This document shows positions 56,461 through 64,000 of a stretch of DNA of 64,000 nt, one piece after another. The notes under the pieces are model-generated. The model did no database searches, was not told the DNA's origin, and was given only the letters and a program-made list of their open reading frames with translations. The DNA comes from Micromonospora sp. KC723 (GTDB taxonomy: Bacteria; Actinomycetota; Actinomycetes; Mycobacteriales; Micromonosporaceae): assembly GCF_004348595.1 (NCBI RefSeq), contig NZ_SMKD01000008.1:1-64000 (forward strand), in the 5' to 3' direction. Position 1 is the stretch's first letter. Each line of letters opens with the position of its first letter. Position numbers and translations under genes: made by a program.

Positions 56461-56865
56461 CGCCATTACTCCCTGTGTCGGGCGGGGTGTGGCTAAGAGT
56501 TTGACCTATCCCACGGCAAATCCGCAACAATATGCGTCGCTTTCATTTGGTGAGTCGCGCAATCGTGGGAAAACCGCGTGTCGGCCAATGCTCCGGGCGC
56601 GGTCGCTGTGTCGGCAGGTGGCGCGCCCGCCGCGTCTCGACGGATGGGCGCGCGCAGTTCGCGCGGCAGTGTCGCCGTCCTCCGTTTCGGCTTTCCGTTC
56701 CGATCGGCGACCGAGTGGCCGTCGGGCCGCGGTGGCCGCAACGCCCGGGTGTGCTTCGGCCGTCCGGGGGCCGCACGACGGTGTGCTGGGTCACAGTCAG
56801 GAACAAGGGAAACCCCGGGTGACTTGAGCCTGACACGCTCAACTCAACGTGATAGCAGGTGTTCG
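56461..56865. other. Divergent region between lsr2 and lon
   Basis: 405 bases. The part next to lsr2 (56495-56570) is unusually AT-rich for this genome (GCAAATCCGCAACAATATGC) and is likely the lsr2 promoter, possibly self-bound by Lsr2. The lon end carries a HAIR element, described separately. A frame reading through this region into lon exists but starts far upstream and is not conserved lon sequence. Confidence 0.5.
56823..56843. promoter_or_regulatory. HspR binding site (HAIR element) before lon
   Basis: CTTGAGC-N7-GCTCAAC (56823-56829, 56837-56843) matches the HspR-associated inverted repeat CTTGAGT-N7-ACTCAAG in spacing and is a palindrome except for the last base. HspR represses heat-shock genes including lon in Streptomyces, so lon here is predicted to be heat-induced. 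It lies 22 bases before the lon ATG and would overlap the promoter or leader. Confidence 0.8.
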
Positions 56866-59202
56866 ATGGCAACCCTTCCGGTACTTCCCCTGACCGACGC
56901 CGTCCTGCTGCCCGGCATGGTCATCCCGGTGACCCTCGACCCGACCACCCAGGCCGCGGTCGACGCGGCCCGAGCCACGGGCGACCAGAAGCTCCTGGCC
57001 GTGCCCCGCATCGACGGCGAGTACGGCCCGGTCGGCGTGATCGCCACCATCGAGAAGGTGGGCCGACTGCCCGACGGCGAGCCGGCCGCCGTGGTCCGCG
57101 GCCTCGCCCGAGCCCGCATCGGCTCCGGCGTGCCCGGCCCCGGCGCGGCCCTCTGGGTCGAGGCGGCCCCGCTCGACGAACCCGCCCCGGCCGGCCGGGC
57201 CCGGGAACTGGCCCGCGAGTACCGCGCGCTGATGACCTCCGTACTCCAGCAGCGCGGGGCATGGCAGGTCATCGACGCGATGGAGCGGATGACCGACCTC
57301 TCCGAGCTGGCCGACGCGGCCGGCTACGCGCCCTGGCTCAGCCTGGCGCAGAAGACCGAACTGCTCGCCGCGCCCGACGTCACCGCCCGGCTCGAACTGC
57401 TGGTCGGCTGGGTGAAGGACCACCTGGCCGAGCAGGAGGTCACCGAGCGGATCAACACCGACGTCCGCGAAGGACTGGAGAAGTCCCAGCGGGAGTTCCT
57501 GCTCCGCCAGCAGCTCGCCGCCATCCGCAAGGAGCTCGGCGAGGACGAGCCCGACGGCTCCGCCGACTACCGGGCCCGCGTCGAGGCCGCCGACCTGCCC
57601 GACAAGGTCCGCGAGGCGGCGCTGCGCGAGGTCGACAAGCTGGAACGCTCCAGCGACGCCTCCCCGGAGGCGGGCTGGATCCGTACCTGGCTCGACACGG
57701 TGCTGGAGATGCCGTGGGGTACCCGTACCGAGGACAACACCGACCTGGTCGCGGCCCGCGCGGTGCTCGACGCCGACCACGCCGGCCTGGCCGACGTGAA
57801 GGACCGCATCCTCGAGTACCTCGCGGTCCGCAACCGCCGCGCCGAACGCAACCTCGGCGTGGTCGGCGGGCGCGGCTCCGGCGCGGTGCTCGCCCTCGCC
57901 GGCCCGCCCGGCGTCGGCAAGACCAGCCTCGGCGAGTCCGTCGCCCGGGCGCTGGGTCGAAACTTCGTCCGGCTCTCCCTGGGCGGCGTCCGCGACGAGG
58001 CGGAGATCCGCGGCCACCGGCGCACCTACGTGGGCGCGCTGCCCGGCCGGATCGTCCGCGCACTGCGCGAGGCCGGCTCGATGAACCCGGTCGTGCTCCT
58101 CGACGAGGTGGACAAGCTGGCCGTCGGCTACGCCGGCGACCCGGCCGCCGCCCTGCTGGAGGTGCTCGACCCGGCGCAGAACCACACCTTCCGGGACCAC
58201 TACCTGGAGGTCGACCTCGACCTGTCCGACGTGCTCTTCCTGGCCACCGCCAACGTGGTGGAGAGCATTCCCGGCCCGCTGCTGGACCGGATGGAGCTGG
58301 TCGCCCTGGACGGCTACACCGAGGACGAGAAGGTCGCCATCGCCCGGGACCACCTGCTGCCCCGGCAGCGGGAACGGGCCGGGCTCACCGCCGACGAGGT
58401 GACGGTCGACGACGCGGCCCTCGCGCGGATCGCGGGGGAGTACACCCGGGAGGCCGGCGTCCGGCAGTTGGAGCGCGCCCTGGCGAAGATCATGCGCAAG
58501 GTCGCGGTCGCCCTGGCCACCGACCCCGCGTCGGCGCGGGTGGACACCGACAACCTGGTCCGCTACCTGGGCCGGCCCAAGCACACCCCGGAGTCGGCGG
58601 AGCGTACCGCGGTGCCGGGAGTGGCCACCGGCCTGGCCGTCACCGGCGCGGGCGGGGACGTTCTCTTCATCGAGGCGACCAGCATGGAGGGCGAGCCGGG
58701 GCTCACGCTCACCGGACAGCTCGGCGACGTGATGAAGGAGTCCGCGCACATCGCGCTGTCGTACCTGCGCTCCAACGGGCGGCGGCTCGGGCTCGACCCG
58801 AACGCCCTCGCCGGCCGGCGGATCCACCTGCACGTGCCGGCGGGGGCGGTGCCCAAGGACGGGCCCAGCGCCGGCATCACCATGGTCACCGCGCTGGCGT
58901 CACTGGCCAGCGGTCGGCCGGTACGCCCCGAGTTCGGGATGACCGGCGAGGTGACCCTCTCCGGCCGGGTGCTGCCCATCGGTGGGGTCAAGCAGAAGCT
59001 GCTCGCCGCCCACCGGGCCGGTCTCACCGAGGTGATCATCCCGAAGCGCAACGAGCCGGACCTCGACGACCTGCCCGCCGAGGTCCGCGAGGCGCTGACC
59101 GTGCACACCCTCGCCGACGTCGCCGACGTGCTCGCCCTGGCGCTGCGCCCGGCCGACGTGGACGCCGGCGCGCTCGGCGGTCAGGCGCTCAGCGCGGCCT
59201 GA
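56866..59202 (+). CDS. lon: ATP-dependent protease La
   Basis: 778 aa. N-terminal LON substrate domain (LPVLPLTDAVLLPGMVIPVT), coiled-coil region (REFLLRQQLAAIRKELGEDE), AAA+ ATPase with Walker A AGPPGVGKTS and Walker B VVLLDEVDKL, and a proteolytic domain with Ser668 (PKDGPSAGITM) and Lys711 (GGVKQKLLAAH). Degrades misfolded and regulatory proteins in the cytoplasm. ATG 56866 places LPVLPL at the N-terminus as expected; the SD is weak (AGCAGGTG). Confidence 0.97.
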   Translation: MATLPVLPLTDAVLLPGMVIPVTLDPTTQAAVDAARATGDQKLLAVPRIDGEYGPVGVIATIEKVGRLPDGEPAAVVRGLARARIGSGVPGPGAALWVEAAPLDEPAPAGRARELAREYRALMTSVLQQRGAWQVIDAMERMTDLSELADAAGYAPWLSLAQKTELLAAPDVTARLELLVGWVKDHLAEQEVTERINTDVREGLEKSQREFLLRQQLAAIRKELGEDEPDGSADYRARVEAADLPDKVREAALREVDKLERSSDASPEAGWIRTWLDTVLEMPWGTRTEDNTDLVAARAVLDADHAGLADVKDRILEYLAVRNRRAERNLGVVGGRGSGAVLALAGPPGVGKTSLGESVARALGRNFVRLSLGGVRDEAEIRGHRRTYVGALPGRIVRALREAGSMNPVVLLDEVDKLAVGYAGDPAAALLEVLDPAQNHTFRDHYLEVDLDLSDVLFLATANVVESIPGPLLDRMELVALDGYTEDEKVAIARDHLLPRQRERAGLTADEVTVDDAALARIAGEYTREAGVRQLERALAKIMRKVAVALATDPASARVDTDNLVRYLGRPKHTPESAERTAVPGVATGLAVTGAGGDVLFIEATSMEGEPGLTLTGQLGDVMKESAHIALSYLRSNGRRLGLDPNALAGRRIHLHVPAGAVPKDGPSAGITMVTALASLASGRPVRPEFGMTGEVTLSGRVLPIGGVKQKLLAAHRAGLTEVIIPKRNEPDLDDLPAEVREALTVHTLADVADVLALALRPADVDAGALGGQALSAA

Positions 59203-59210
59203 CGCACACC

Positions 59211-59250
59211 GACGTCCCCCGTCCGTGCCCGGCACGGGCGGGGGGCGTCG
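59211..59250. terminator. Bidirectional terminator between lon and helicase gene
   Basis: CCCCCGTCCGTGCC (59216-59229) pairs with GGCACGGGCGGGGG (59231-59244) with one T-G wobble; flanking GACG/CGTC may lengthen the stem. It lies between converging genes. Confidence 0.7.
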
Positions 59251-59253
59251 GGG

Positions 59254-61047
59254 TCAGAAGCGGTCCCGCCGGTCGCCGCCGTCGAACTCCCGGCCCCGGC
59301 GCTCGCGCCGGTCACCGCCGTCGAACCGGCGCTCATCACCGCCGTCGCCGTCACGATCCCGGCGTACGGTCGCCTTGCGGCCCTTGATGGTGCTGCCGCG
59401 CAGCCCGGCGATCACCTCGTCGGCCACCCCGGCCGGCACCTCCACCAGGGAGAACCGGTCGGCGATCTCGATCGAGCCGATGTCCCGCCCGCCGATGCGG
59501 GTCTCCCCGGTGATCGCGCCCACCAGATCCTGCGGGCGCACGCCCGCGCGCCGGCCCAGGCCGATGAAGACCTGGGTCGTGCCGCCGGTGCGGGGACGGC
59601 CCGGCCGGCGCTCGGCGCCGCGGCCCTCGTGCCCCGGTCGGGTCTCGCGCGCCGGTCGGACCGCGACCTGCGGGATCTCCTCCTCGTCGTCGGAGCCCGG
59701 CAGGGCCGCCTCGTGGGCCAGTTTCACCGCCGCGAGCGCGACCTCCATCATGTCGAACTCGTCCGACAGCGACTCCACGATCACCCGGAACGGCTCCAGG
59801 TCGTCCTCCAGCAGCGACTCCCGCAGCGCCGCCTGGGTCAGCTCCAGTCGGCGGGTCCGCAGGTCGGCCACCGTCGGGATCTTGTCGATCGCGATCCGCT
59901 GCCCGGTCACCCGCTCGATCGTCTTGAGCATCCGGTGCTCGCGCGGTTCGGCGAGGGTGATCGCCACACCCTCCCGGCCGGCCCGGCCGACCCGGCCGAT
60001 CCGGTGCACGTACGACTCCGGCGCCGACGGCACGTCGTAGTTGACCACGTGGGTGAGCTGTTCGACGTCCAGCCCACGGGCCGCCACGTCGGTGGCGACC
60101 AGCAGGTCGGCGGTGCCGGAGCGCAGTCGGCCCATCACCCGGTCCCGCTGCTCCTGGCTCATCCCGCCGTGCAGCGCCTCGGCCCGGTAGCCACGGCCGT
60201 TCATCGTCTCGGTGAGCCGGTCCACCTCCTCCCGGCTGCGACAGAAGACGATCGCCGCGGTGGGCGACTCGACGTCGAGGACCCGACCCAACGCGGCCGG
60301 CTTGTGCGCCCGGGCCACGATGTACGCGCTCTGCCGGACCCGGGGCGTCTCGCCGGCCACCGTCCGTTCGCGCTCGATCTGGATCCGCACCGGGTCGGTC
60401 AGGTGCTGGCGGGCCAGGCCGTCGATGCGGGACGGCATGGTGGCGGAGAAGAGCACCGTCTGCCGCTGCGTGGGGGCGTGCTCCAGGATCGCCTCGATGT
60501 CCTCGGCGAAGCCCATGTCGAGCATCTCGTCGGCCTCGTCGAGCACCACCGTGGTCAGGTCGGTCAGCCGCAGCGTGCCCCGGGCGATGTGGTCCAGCGC
60601 CCGCCCGGGGGTGGCCACCACCACGTCCACGCCCATGTCCAGCGCCCGGAGCTGCCGGCCGATCGGTTGGCCGCCGTAGATCGGCAACACCCGGGTACCC
60701 AGATCCTTGCCGTAGCGGTGGAATGCCTCCGACACCTGCACCGCCAGCTCCCGGGTGGGCACCAGCACCAGCGACACCGGGTTCCCGCCGCTGCGTGCGT
60801 CCGGCATCCGTTGCAGCAGCGGCAACGCGAACGCGGCCGTCTTGCCGGTGCCGGTGGCGGCCTGGCCGAGCAGGTCCTGACCGGCCAGCAGCGGCGGGAT
60901 CGCCTCCCGCTGGATCGGGGTCGGCTCCTCGTAGCCGAGTGCGGCGAGCGCGCCGAGCAGCTCGGCGCGCAGCCCGAGGTCCGCGAAGGCGCTCGCCTCG
61001 TCGGGGCCGGTGGAGGTGCGGGGGGTCGGTTCTGGTGCGGAACTCAT
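59254..61047 (-). CDS. DEAD-box RNA helicase (DeaD/CsdA-like)
   Basis: 597 aa. Q motif and motif I ATGTGKTAAFALPLLQ, PTRELAVQV, VVATPGRALDH, motif II VLDEADEMLDMG, SATMPSR, VATDVAARGLD and HRIGRVGRAGREG. After an acidic linker there is a DbpA-type RNA-binding domain (TQVFIGLGRRAGVRPQDLVG, GRDIGSIEIADRFSLVEVPA) and an Arg/Gly/Asp-rich tail (repeats of FDGGDRR). Acts in ribosome assembly or RNA decay, often in cold. Starts at ATG 61047; a TTG at 61053 is also possible. Confidence 0.95.
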   Translation of the reverse strand: MSSAPEPTPRTSTGPDEASAFADLGLRAELLGALAALGYEEPTPIQREAIPPLLAGQDLLGQAATGTGKTAAFALPLLQRMPDARSGGNPVSLVLVPTRELAVQVSEAFHRYGKDLGTRVLPIYGGQPIGRQLRALDMGVDVVVATPGRALDHIARGTLRLTDLTTVVLDEADEMLDMGFAEDIEAILEHAPTQRQTVLFSATMPSRIDGLARQHLTDPVRIQIERERTVAGETPRVRQSAYIVARAHKPAALGRVLDVESPTAAIVFCRSREEVDRLTETMNGRGYRAEALHGGMSQEQRDRVMGRLRSGTADLLVATDVAARGLDVEQLTHVVNYDVPSAPESYVHRIGRVGRAGREGVAITLAEPREHRMLKTIERVTGQRIAIDKIPTVADLRTRRLELTQAALRESLLEDDLEPFRVIVESLSDEFDMMEVALAAVKLAHEAALPGSDDEEEIPQVAVRPARETRPGHEGRGAERRPGRPRTGGTTQVFIGLGRRAGVRPQDLVGAITGETRIGGRDIGSIEIADRFSLVEVPAGVADEVIAGLRGSTIKGRKATVRRDRDGDGGDERRFDGGDRRERRGREFDGGDRRDRF

Positions 61048-61117
61048 GGGCAAAGCTTTTCATCACCCCGACCGGCCCGCTGCGGCGACCGCCCACAAAC
61101 CGTCGTTCCCGCCAGGT

Positions 61118-61957
61118 TCAGGCCACGATGGCGAGCACCATGGTCAGCCCGACGGCGGTGTCCAGGACCCCGCACCACTCGGCGTACCCGCGGGGCACCA
61201 CCCGGTTCAGGCGGTGGTGCACGGCGTCCCAGGCGGCGTGGGCCAGCCAGCCGCCGGCCACCAGCCAGCGCGCCGGGCCGTCGTCGGCGACGGCGGCCAG
61301 CGCCGCCAGTGTCCCCCACCCGGCCAGGCCGGCCAGCTGGGCCGCCACCGCCCCCCGGTCCTGCCAGCTGCGGCGCGCCGTGCCGGCCGCCAGGAAGCCC
61401 AGCGGGAGGACGAGCAGGCTGAGCGGCGGCAGCACCACCGGGTCGAACCAGTTGTCGACCGTCATCAGCAGCGCCAGCCAGGCCGGCCACCGGGCGACCA
61501 GCGCCGCGACGACCGGACGCCGAGGCGGCGGAACCGGATGCGCGTGCCGGTGCCGGACCGCCACCACGACCATCGCCGGCACCATCAGCAGGTGGCCGCC
61601 GAGCAGCAGGGCGCTCCCGTCGAGCAGCCCGGCGGCGAACGGGACGAACAGCAGCAGGTACGGCACGTACATCGCGGCGACCATCTCGGCGGTGGCCCGG
61701 GCGCGGTGGCCCCGGTGCCACATCCACACCGCCATCCCGATCGACATGTCGGTCGCCATGACCAGGGCGGCGACCGCCGGCCGGGCCAGGACGTCGGAGA
61801 ACTCGAGCGCCGCGCCGGCGGCCTGCCAGAGCGGTTCGAGCAGCAGCATCCCCGCCACCATGGCGAGGGCCATCCCGACCAGGTGCCGCAGCAGGCGGCG
61901 GCCGGGGCGGTCCGGGGCAGCGGGCGGGGGCGTGGGTACGACAAGAGTCTCGGACAT
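61118..61957 (-). CDS. Integral membrane protein of unknown function
   Basis: 279 aa with about 7-8 hydrophobic segments (LVGMALAMVAGMLLLEPLW, AALVMATDMSIGMAVWMWH, YVPYLLLFVPFAAGLLDGSA, LLALMTVDNWF region, VLDTAVGLTMVLAIVA). The His-rich loop VRHRHAHPV and conserved-looking LAHAAWDAVHHRLNRVVPRG are notable. Resembles unassigned actinomycete membrane proteins; no function is claimed. Confidence 0.75.
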   Translation of the reverse strand: MSETLVVPTPPPAAPDRPGRRLLRHLVGMALAMVAGMLLLEPLWQAAGAALEFSDVLARPAVAALVMATDMSIGMAVWMWHRGHRARATAEMVAAMYVPYLLLFVPFAAGLLDGSALLLGGHLLMVPAMVVVAVRHRHAHPVPPPRRPVVAALVARWPAWLALLMTVDNWFDPVVLPPLSLLVLPLGFLAAGTARRSWQDRGAVAAQLAGLAGWGTLAALAAVADDGPARWLVAGGWLAHAAWDAVHHRLNRVVPRGYAEWCGVLDTAVGLTMVLAIVA

Positions 61958-62090
61958 GTCTCGACCCTGCCGCCGGGCGGCGCGCGGCGACAGGCGCGCC
62001 CGTCACGGCACGGGCATGTGGAATCCACGGGTGACCCGTGACGGTCGGCGGGAGGCACGACGGTACCGCCCGGCCCTAGGATCGGCGGAC

Positions 62091-63242
62091 GTGACGGTGG
62101 GGGCGACGGGCACGGACCGGCGGCTGGGCCGGGCCCGCCGGGTGGCGCTGGCCTCGCTGGTGGTCAGCGTGGGCTCCGCGCTGCTGCTGCCCGGCGTCGG
62201 CCTGACCCGGGAGCCGGACCCGCTTCGCCTGGCGCTGGGCGTGACCGGCCTGGTGGCCTTCGCCGCCGCGCAGGCCGCGGTGCTGCACGCGGCGGTCACC
62301 CCATGGCTGGGGCAGCGCCGGCGACACCGGCTCCAGACCGTCCTCGCCGTCGCCGCCGTGGCCACCGTGCCGCTGGTCGGTCCGGTGGCGGCCGGCGTCT
62401 GGCCCACCTGGGCGTGGCTCGGCGCGTCACTGGTGGGGATGATGCCGCTGCTGCTGCGTCCCCGCCCCGCGCTGGCCGCCGCGGCGGCGGTCGTCGCGGT
62501 CGCGGTCGCGGTGGCCCGGTGGACCGGCGGTTCGGCCTCCGCCGCCGTGGTGATCGCCGGCGGGGTGGGTGCCGGCGTCGCGGCCGTCAACGGGGTGCAG
62601 GTGTGGTTCTGGGACCTGCTCGTCGCCGCCCGGCAGGGACAGGAGGCCCGCGCCCGGCTGGCCGCCGCCGAGGAGCGGCTGCGCTTCGCCCGGGACGTGC
62701 ACGACCTGCTCGGCCACGACCTCACCGTGATCGCGCTGAAGGCGGAACTCGCCGCCCGGCTCGCGCCGGTCGACGCCGGGCGCGCCGGCCGGGAGGCCGT
62801 CGAGGTGCAGCGGCTCGCCGGCGCGGCGCTGCACCGGGTCCGGGCGGCGGTGCACGGCTACCGCGCGGTGGACCTCGGCGAGCAGCTTGCCGCCGTGACC
62901 GAGGTGCTGCGTTCCTGCGGGGTGCGCTGCCACGTGGACCGGCCCGCCGGCGAGCTGCCCGCGGAGGCCGCCGCCGAACTGGCCGCCGTCCTGCGTGAGG
63001 CGGCGACGAACGTGCTGCGGCACAGCCGGGCCGCCTGGTGCCGGATCGAGATCGTACGGGAGGACGGCGCGGTGACGATGACGGTGAGCAATGACGGCGT
63101 CGGCGACGCCCGGAAACCCGACGGGCACAGCCACGGGCTGCGCGGACTGGCCGAACGGCTGGCGGCGGCGGGCGGCGGCCTGCGTGCCCGGCGCGAGGAC
63201 GAGGTCTTCACCCTCGCGGTCACCGTGCCGGCGCACCGGTGA
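62091..63242 (+). CDS. Two-component sensor histidine kinase (NarL-partner type)
   Basis: 383 aa from GTG 62091. About five membrane helices in the first 180 residues, then the dimerisation/phosphoacceptor region RFARDVHDLLGHDLTVIALK (His in DVHDLLGH) and a HATPase domain: REAATNVLRHS, MTVSNDGVGD and HGLRGLAERL. Signals to the response regulator overlapping its stop (GTG 63239). The stimulus is unknown. Confidence 0.95.
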   Translation: MTVGATGTDRRLGRARRVALASLVVSVGSALLLPGVGLTREPDPLRLALGVTGLVAFAAAQAAVLHAAVTPWLGQRRRHRLQTVLAVAAVATVPLVGPVAAGVWPTWAWLGASLVGMMPLLLRPRPALAAAAAVVAVAVAVARWTGGSASAAVVIAGGVGAGVAAVNGVQVWFWDLLVAARQGQEARARLAAAEERLRFARDVHDLLGHDLTVIALKAELAARLAPVDAGRAGREAVEVQRLAGAALHRVRAAVHGYRAVDLGEQLAAVTEVLRSCGVRCHVDRPAGELPAEAAAELAAVLREAATNVLRHSRAAWCRIEIVREDGAVTMTVSNDGVGDARKPDGHSHGLRGLAERLAAAGGGLRARREDEVFTLAVTVPAHR

Positions 63243-63844
63243 TCCGCGTCCTGCTCGCCGACGACGAGGAGCTGATCCGCGAGGCCCTCGCCGCCCTGCT
63301 CGGGCTGGAGGGGGACATCGAGGTGGTGGCCCAGGCGGGGGACGGCCGGGGCGCCCTGGACGCCGCCCGGGCACACCGGCCGGACGTGGCCGTGGTCGAC
63401 CTGGAGATGCCGCCGCCGGGCGGAATCGCACTCGCGGCCGAGTTGGCTCGCGCGCTGCCCCCCTGCGCGGTGGTCATCCTCACCGGGCACGGCCGCCCGG
63501 GACACCCGGGTCGGGCGCTGGCCGCGGGGGCGCGCGGCTTCCTGGCCAAGGGCGCCCCGGGCGGCGCCCTCGCCGACGTCATCCGCCGGGTACACGCCGG
63601 CGGCCGGTACGTCGACCCGGCCCTGGCCGCCGACGCGCTGACCCTGCCGCCCTGCCCGCTCACCCCGCGGGAGCTGGAGACCCTGCGGCTGGCCGGGTAC
63701 GGCAGCCCGGTCGCGGTGATCGCCCGGCGTACCCACCTCGCCCCGGGGACGGTGCGCAACCACCTGAGCGCGTGCGTGCAGAAACTCGGGGCGGCCGACC
63801 GGGCTGAGGCGGTCCGGATCGCCCGCGAGGCCGGCTGGCTCTAG
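63239..63844 (+). CDS. LuxR/NarL-type response regulator
   Basis: 201 aa. Receiver domain with acidic pocket LLADDEEL and phospho-Asp in VAVVDLEMPPPGG, Thr/Ser and Lys in VILTGHG and LAKGAPG. C-terminal HTH: LTPRELETLRLAGYGSPVAV, HLAPGTVRNHLSACVQKLGA. GTG start inside the kinase stop. Regulates unknown targets; NarL-type pairs of this size often control a neighbouring transporter. Confidence 0.96.
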   Translation: MIRVLLADDEELIREALAALLGLEGDIEVVAQAGDGRGALDAARAHRPDVAVVDLEMPPPGGIALAAELARALPPCAVVILTGHGRPGHPGRALAAGARGFLAKGAPGGALADVIRRVHAGGRYVDPALAADALTLPPCPLTPRELETLRLAGYGSPVAVIARRTHLAPGTVRNHLSACVQKLGAADRAEAVRIAREAGWL

Positions 63845-63855
63845 TCGGGGAGAGC

Positions 63856-63881
63856 GGACGCCGGGCGTCGCCCGGCTGTCC
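63856..63881 (+). terminator. Terminator after response regulator
   Basis: GGAC-GCCGGGC (63856-63866) pairs with GCCCGGC-T-GTCC (63870-63881), leaving one bulged T and a 3-base loop GTC, 12 bases after the stop codon. Confidence 0.6.
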
Positions 63882-63902
63882 ACCCGCCGATAGCCTGCCC
63901 GT

Positions 63903-64000
63903 GTGCGCACCGTCGAACTGCTCTGCGACCCGCGGCTTGAGGAGAGGGTGCGCGCCGCCTGGGACCGGCTCGCCGTCGCCGGCCTGCCGAGCCTGGCCCG
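63903..64000 (+). CDS. Start of a 2'-5' RNA ligase-family gene, cut by window edge
   Basis: GTG 63903 opens a frame to the window end: VRTVELLCDPRLEERVRAAW, DRLAVAGLPSLA. This N-terminus matches the actinobacterial 2'-5' RNA ligase/phosphodiesterase-like proteins (xRTVELLxD...VRxxWxxLAxAGLPSLA). Only 32 residues are visible, with no catalytic HxT motif yet. Confidence 0.6.
   Translation, partial: MRTVELLCDPRLEERVRAAWDRLAVAGLPSLA

Overview
The window is one contiguous stretch of very GC-rich actinobacterial chromosome. Lsr2, an HspR-type HAIR element in front of lon, a ZTP riboswitch in front of glyA, an Sfp-type phosphopantetheinyl transferase and a spore-pigment-like type II polyketide operon fit a sporulating filamentous actinomycete of the Micromonosporaceae type. 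The genus is an inference from gene style; no rRNA gene is present to confirm it. I saw no tRNA, rRNA, CRISPR array or insertion sequence.

Layout. (1) 1-6.8 kb: the 3'-truncated end of a secreted sugar dehydrogenase, then a LacI-type regulator and a three-gene monosaccharide ABC transporter with a clear LacI-type operator. (2) 6.8-10.7 kb: a compact, translationally coupled spore-pigment-like (whiE/tcm-like) aromatic type II PKS: ACP-cyclase fusion, cupin, KS-alpha, chain length factor, ABM monooxygenase. The transporter permease reads in frame, without a stop, into the ACP-cyclase. (3) 10.9-12.8 kb: a secreted S15 peptidase with a chitin-binding tail. (4) 13.2-36.7 kb: an accessory biosynthetic locus and the most interesting part of the window. 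It encodes the complete 4-hydroxyphenylglycine (Hpg) pathway from 4-hydroxyphenylpyruvate (HmaS, Hmo, HpgT) but no NRPS. Instead it has three stand-alone acyl/aminoacyl-AMP ligases, two small carrier proteins, two full-length ketosynthase-fold proteins (one with Asn in place of a catalytic His), a ketosynthase half-protein, a PhyH dioxygenase, a TPP-dependent E1 alpha/beta pair without E2/E3, an ATP-grasp ligase, a P450, an HSL-type hydrolase, two SGNH hydrolases, a PPTase and an MFS exporter. (5) 36.8-64 kb: housekeeping genes: glyA with its ZTP riboswitch, hemerythrin, subtilase, nnrD, YrdC protein, LigD-type polymerase, Lrp regulator divergent from a bkd E1-alpha/E1-beta/E2 operon, L,D-transpeptidase, STAS protein, FKBP, lsr2, lon, DEAD-box helicase and a two-component system.

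How the accessory locus may work (inference): HmaS and Hmo make 4-hydroxyphenylglyoxylate, which HpgT transaminates to Hpg and which the E1 pair could instead decarboxylate. AMP ligases load Hpg or other acids on the small ACPs, the ketosynthase-fold proteins extend or condense them, the ATP-grasp enzyme forms an amide, oxygenases tailor the product and the MFS protein exports it. No ketoreductase, dehydratase or enoyl reductase is encoded, so any polyketide portion should stay unreduced. No pathway-specific regulator was found inside the locus.
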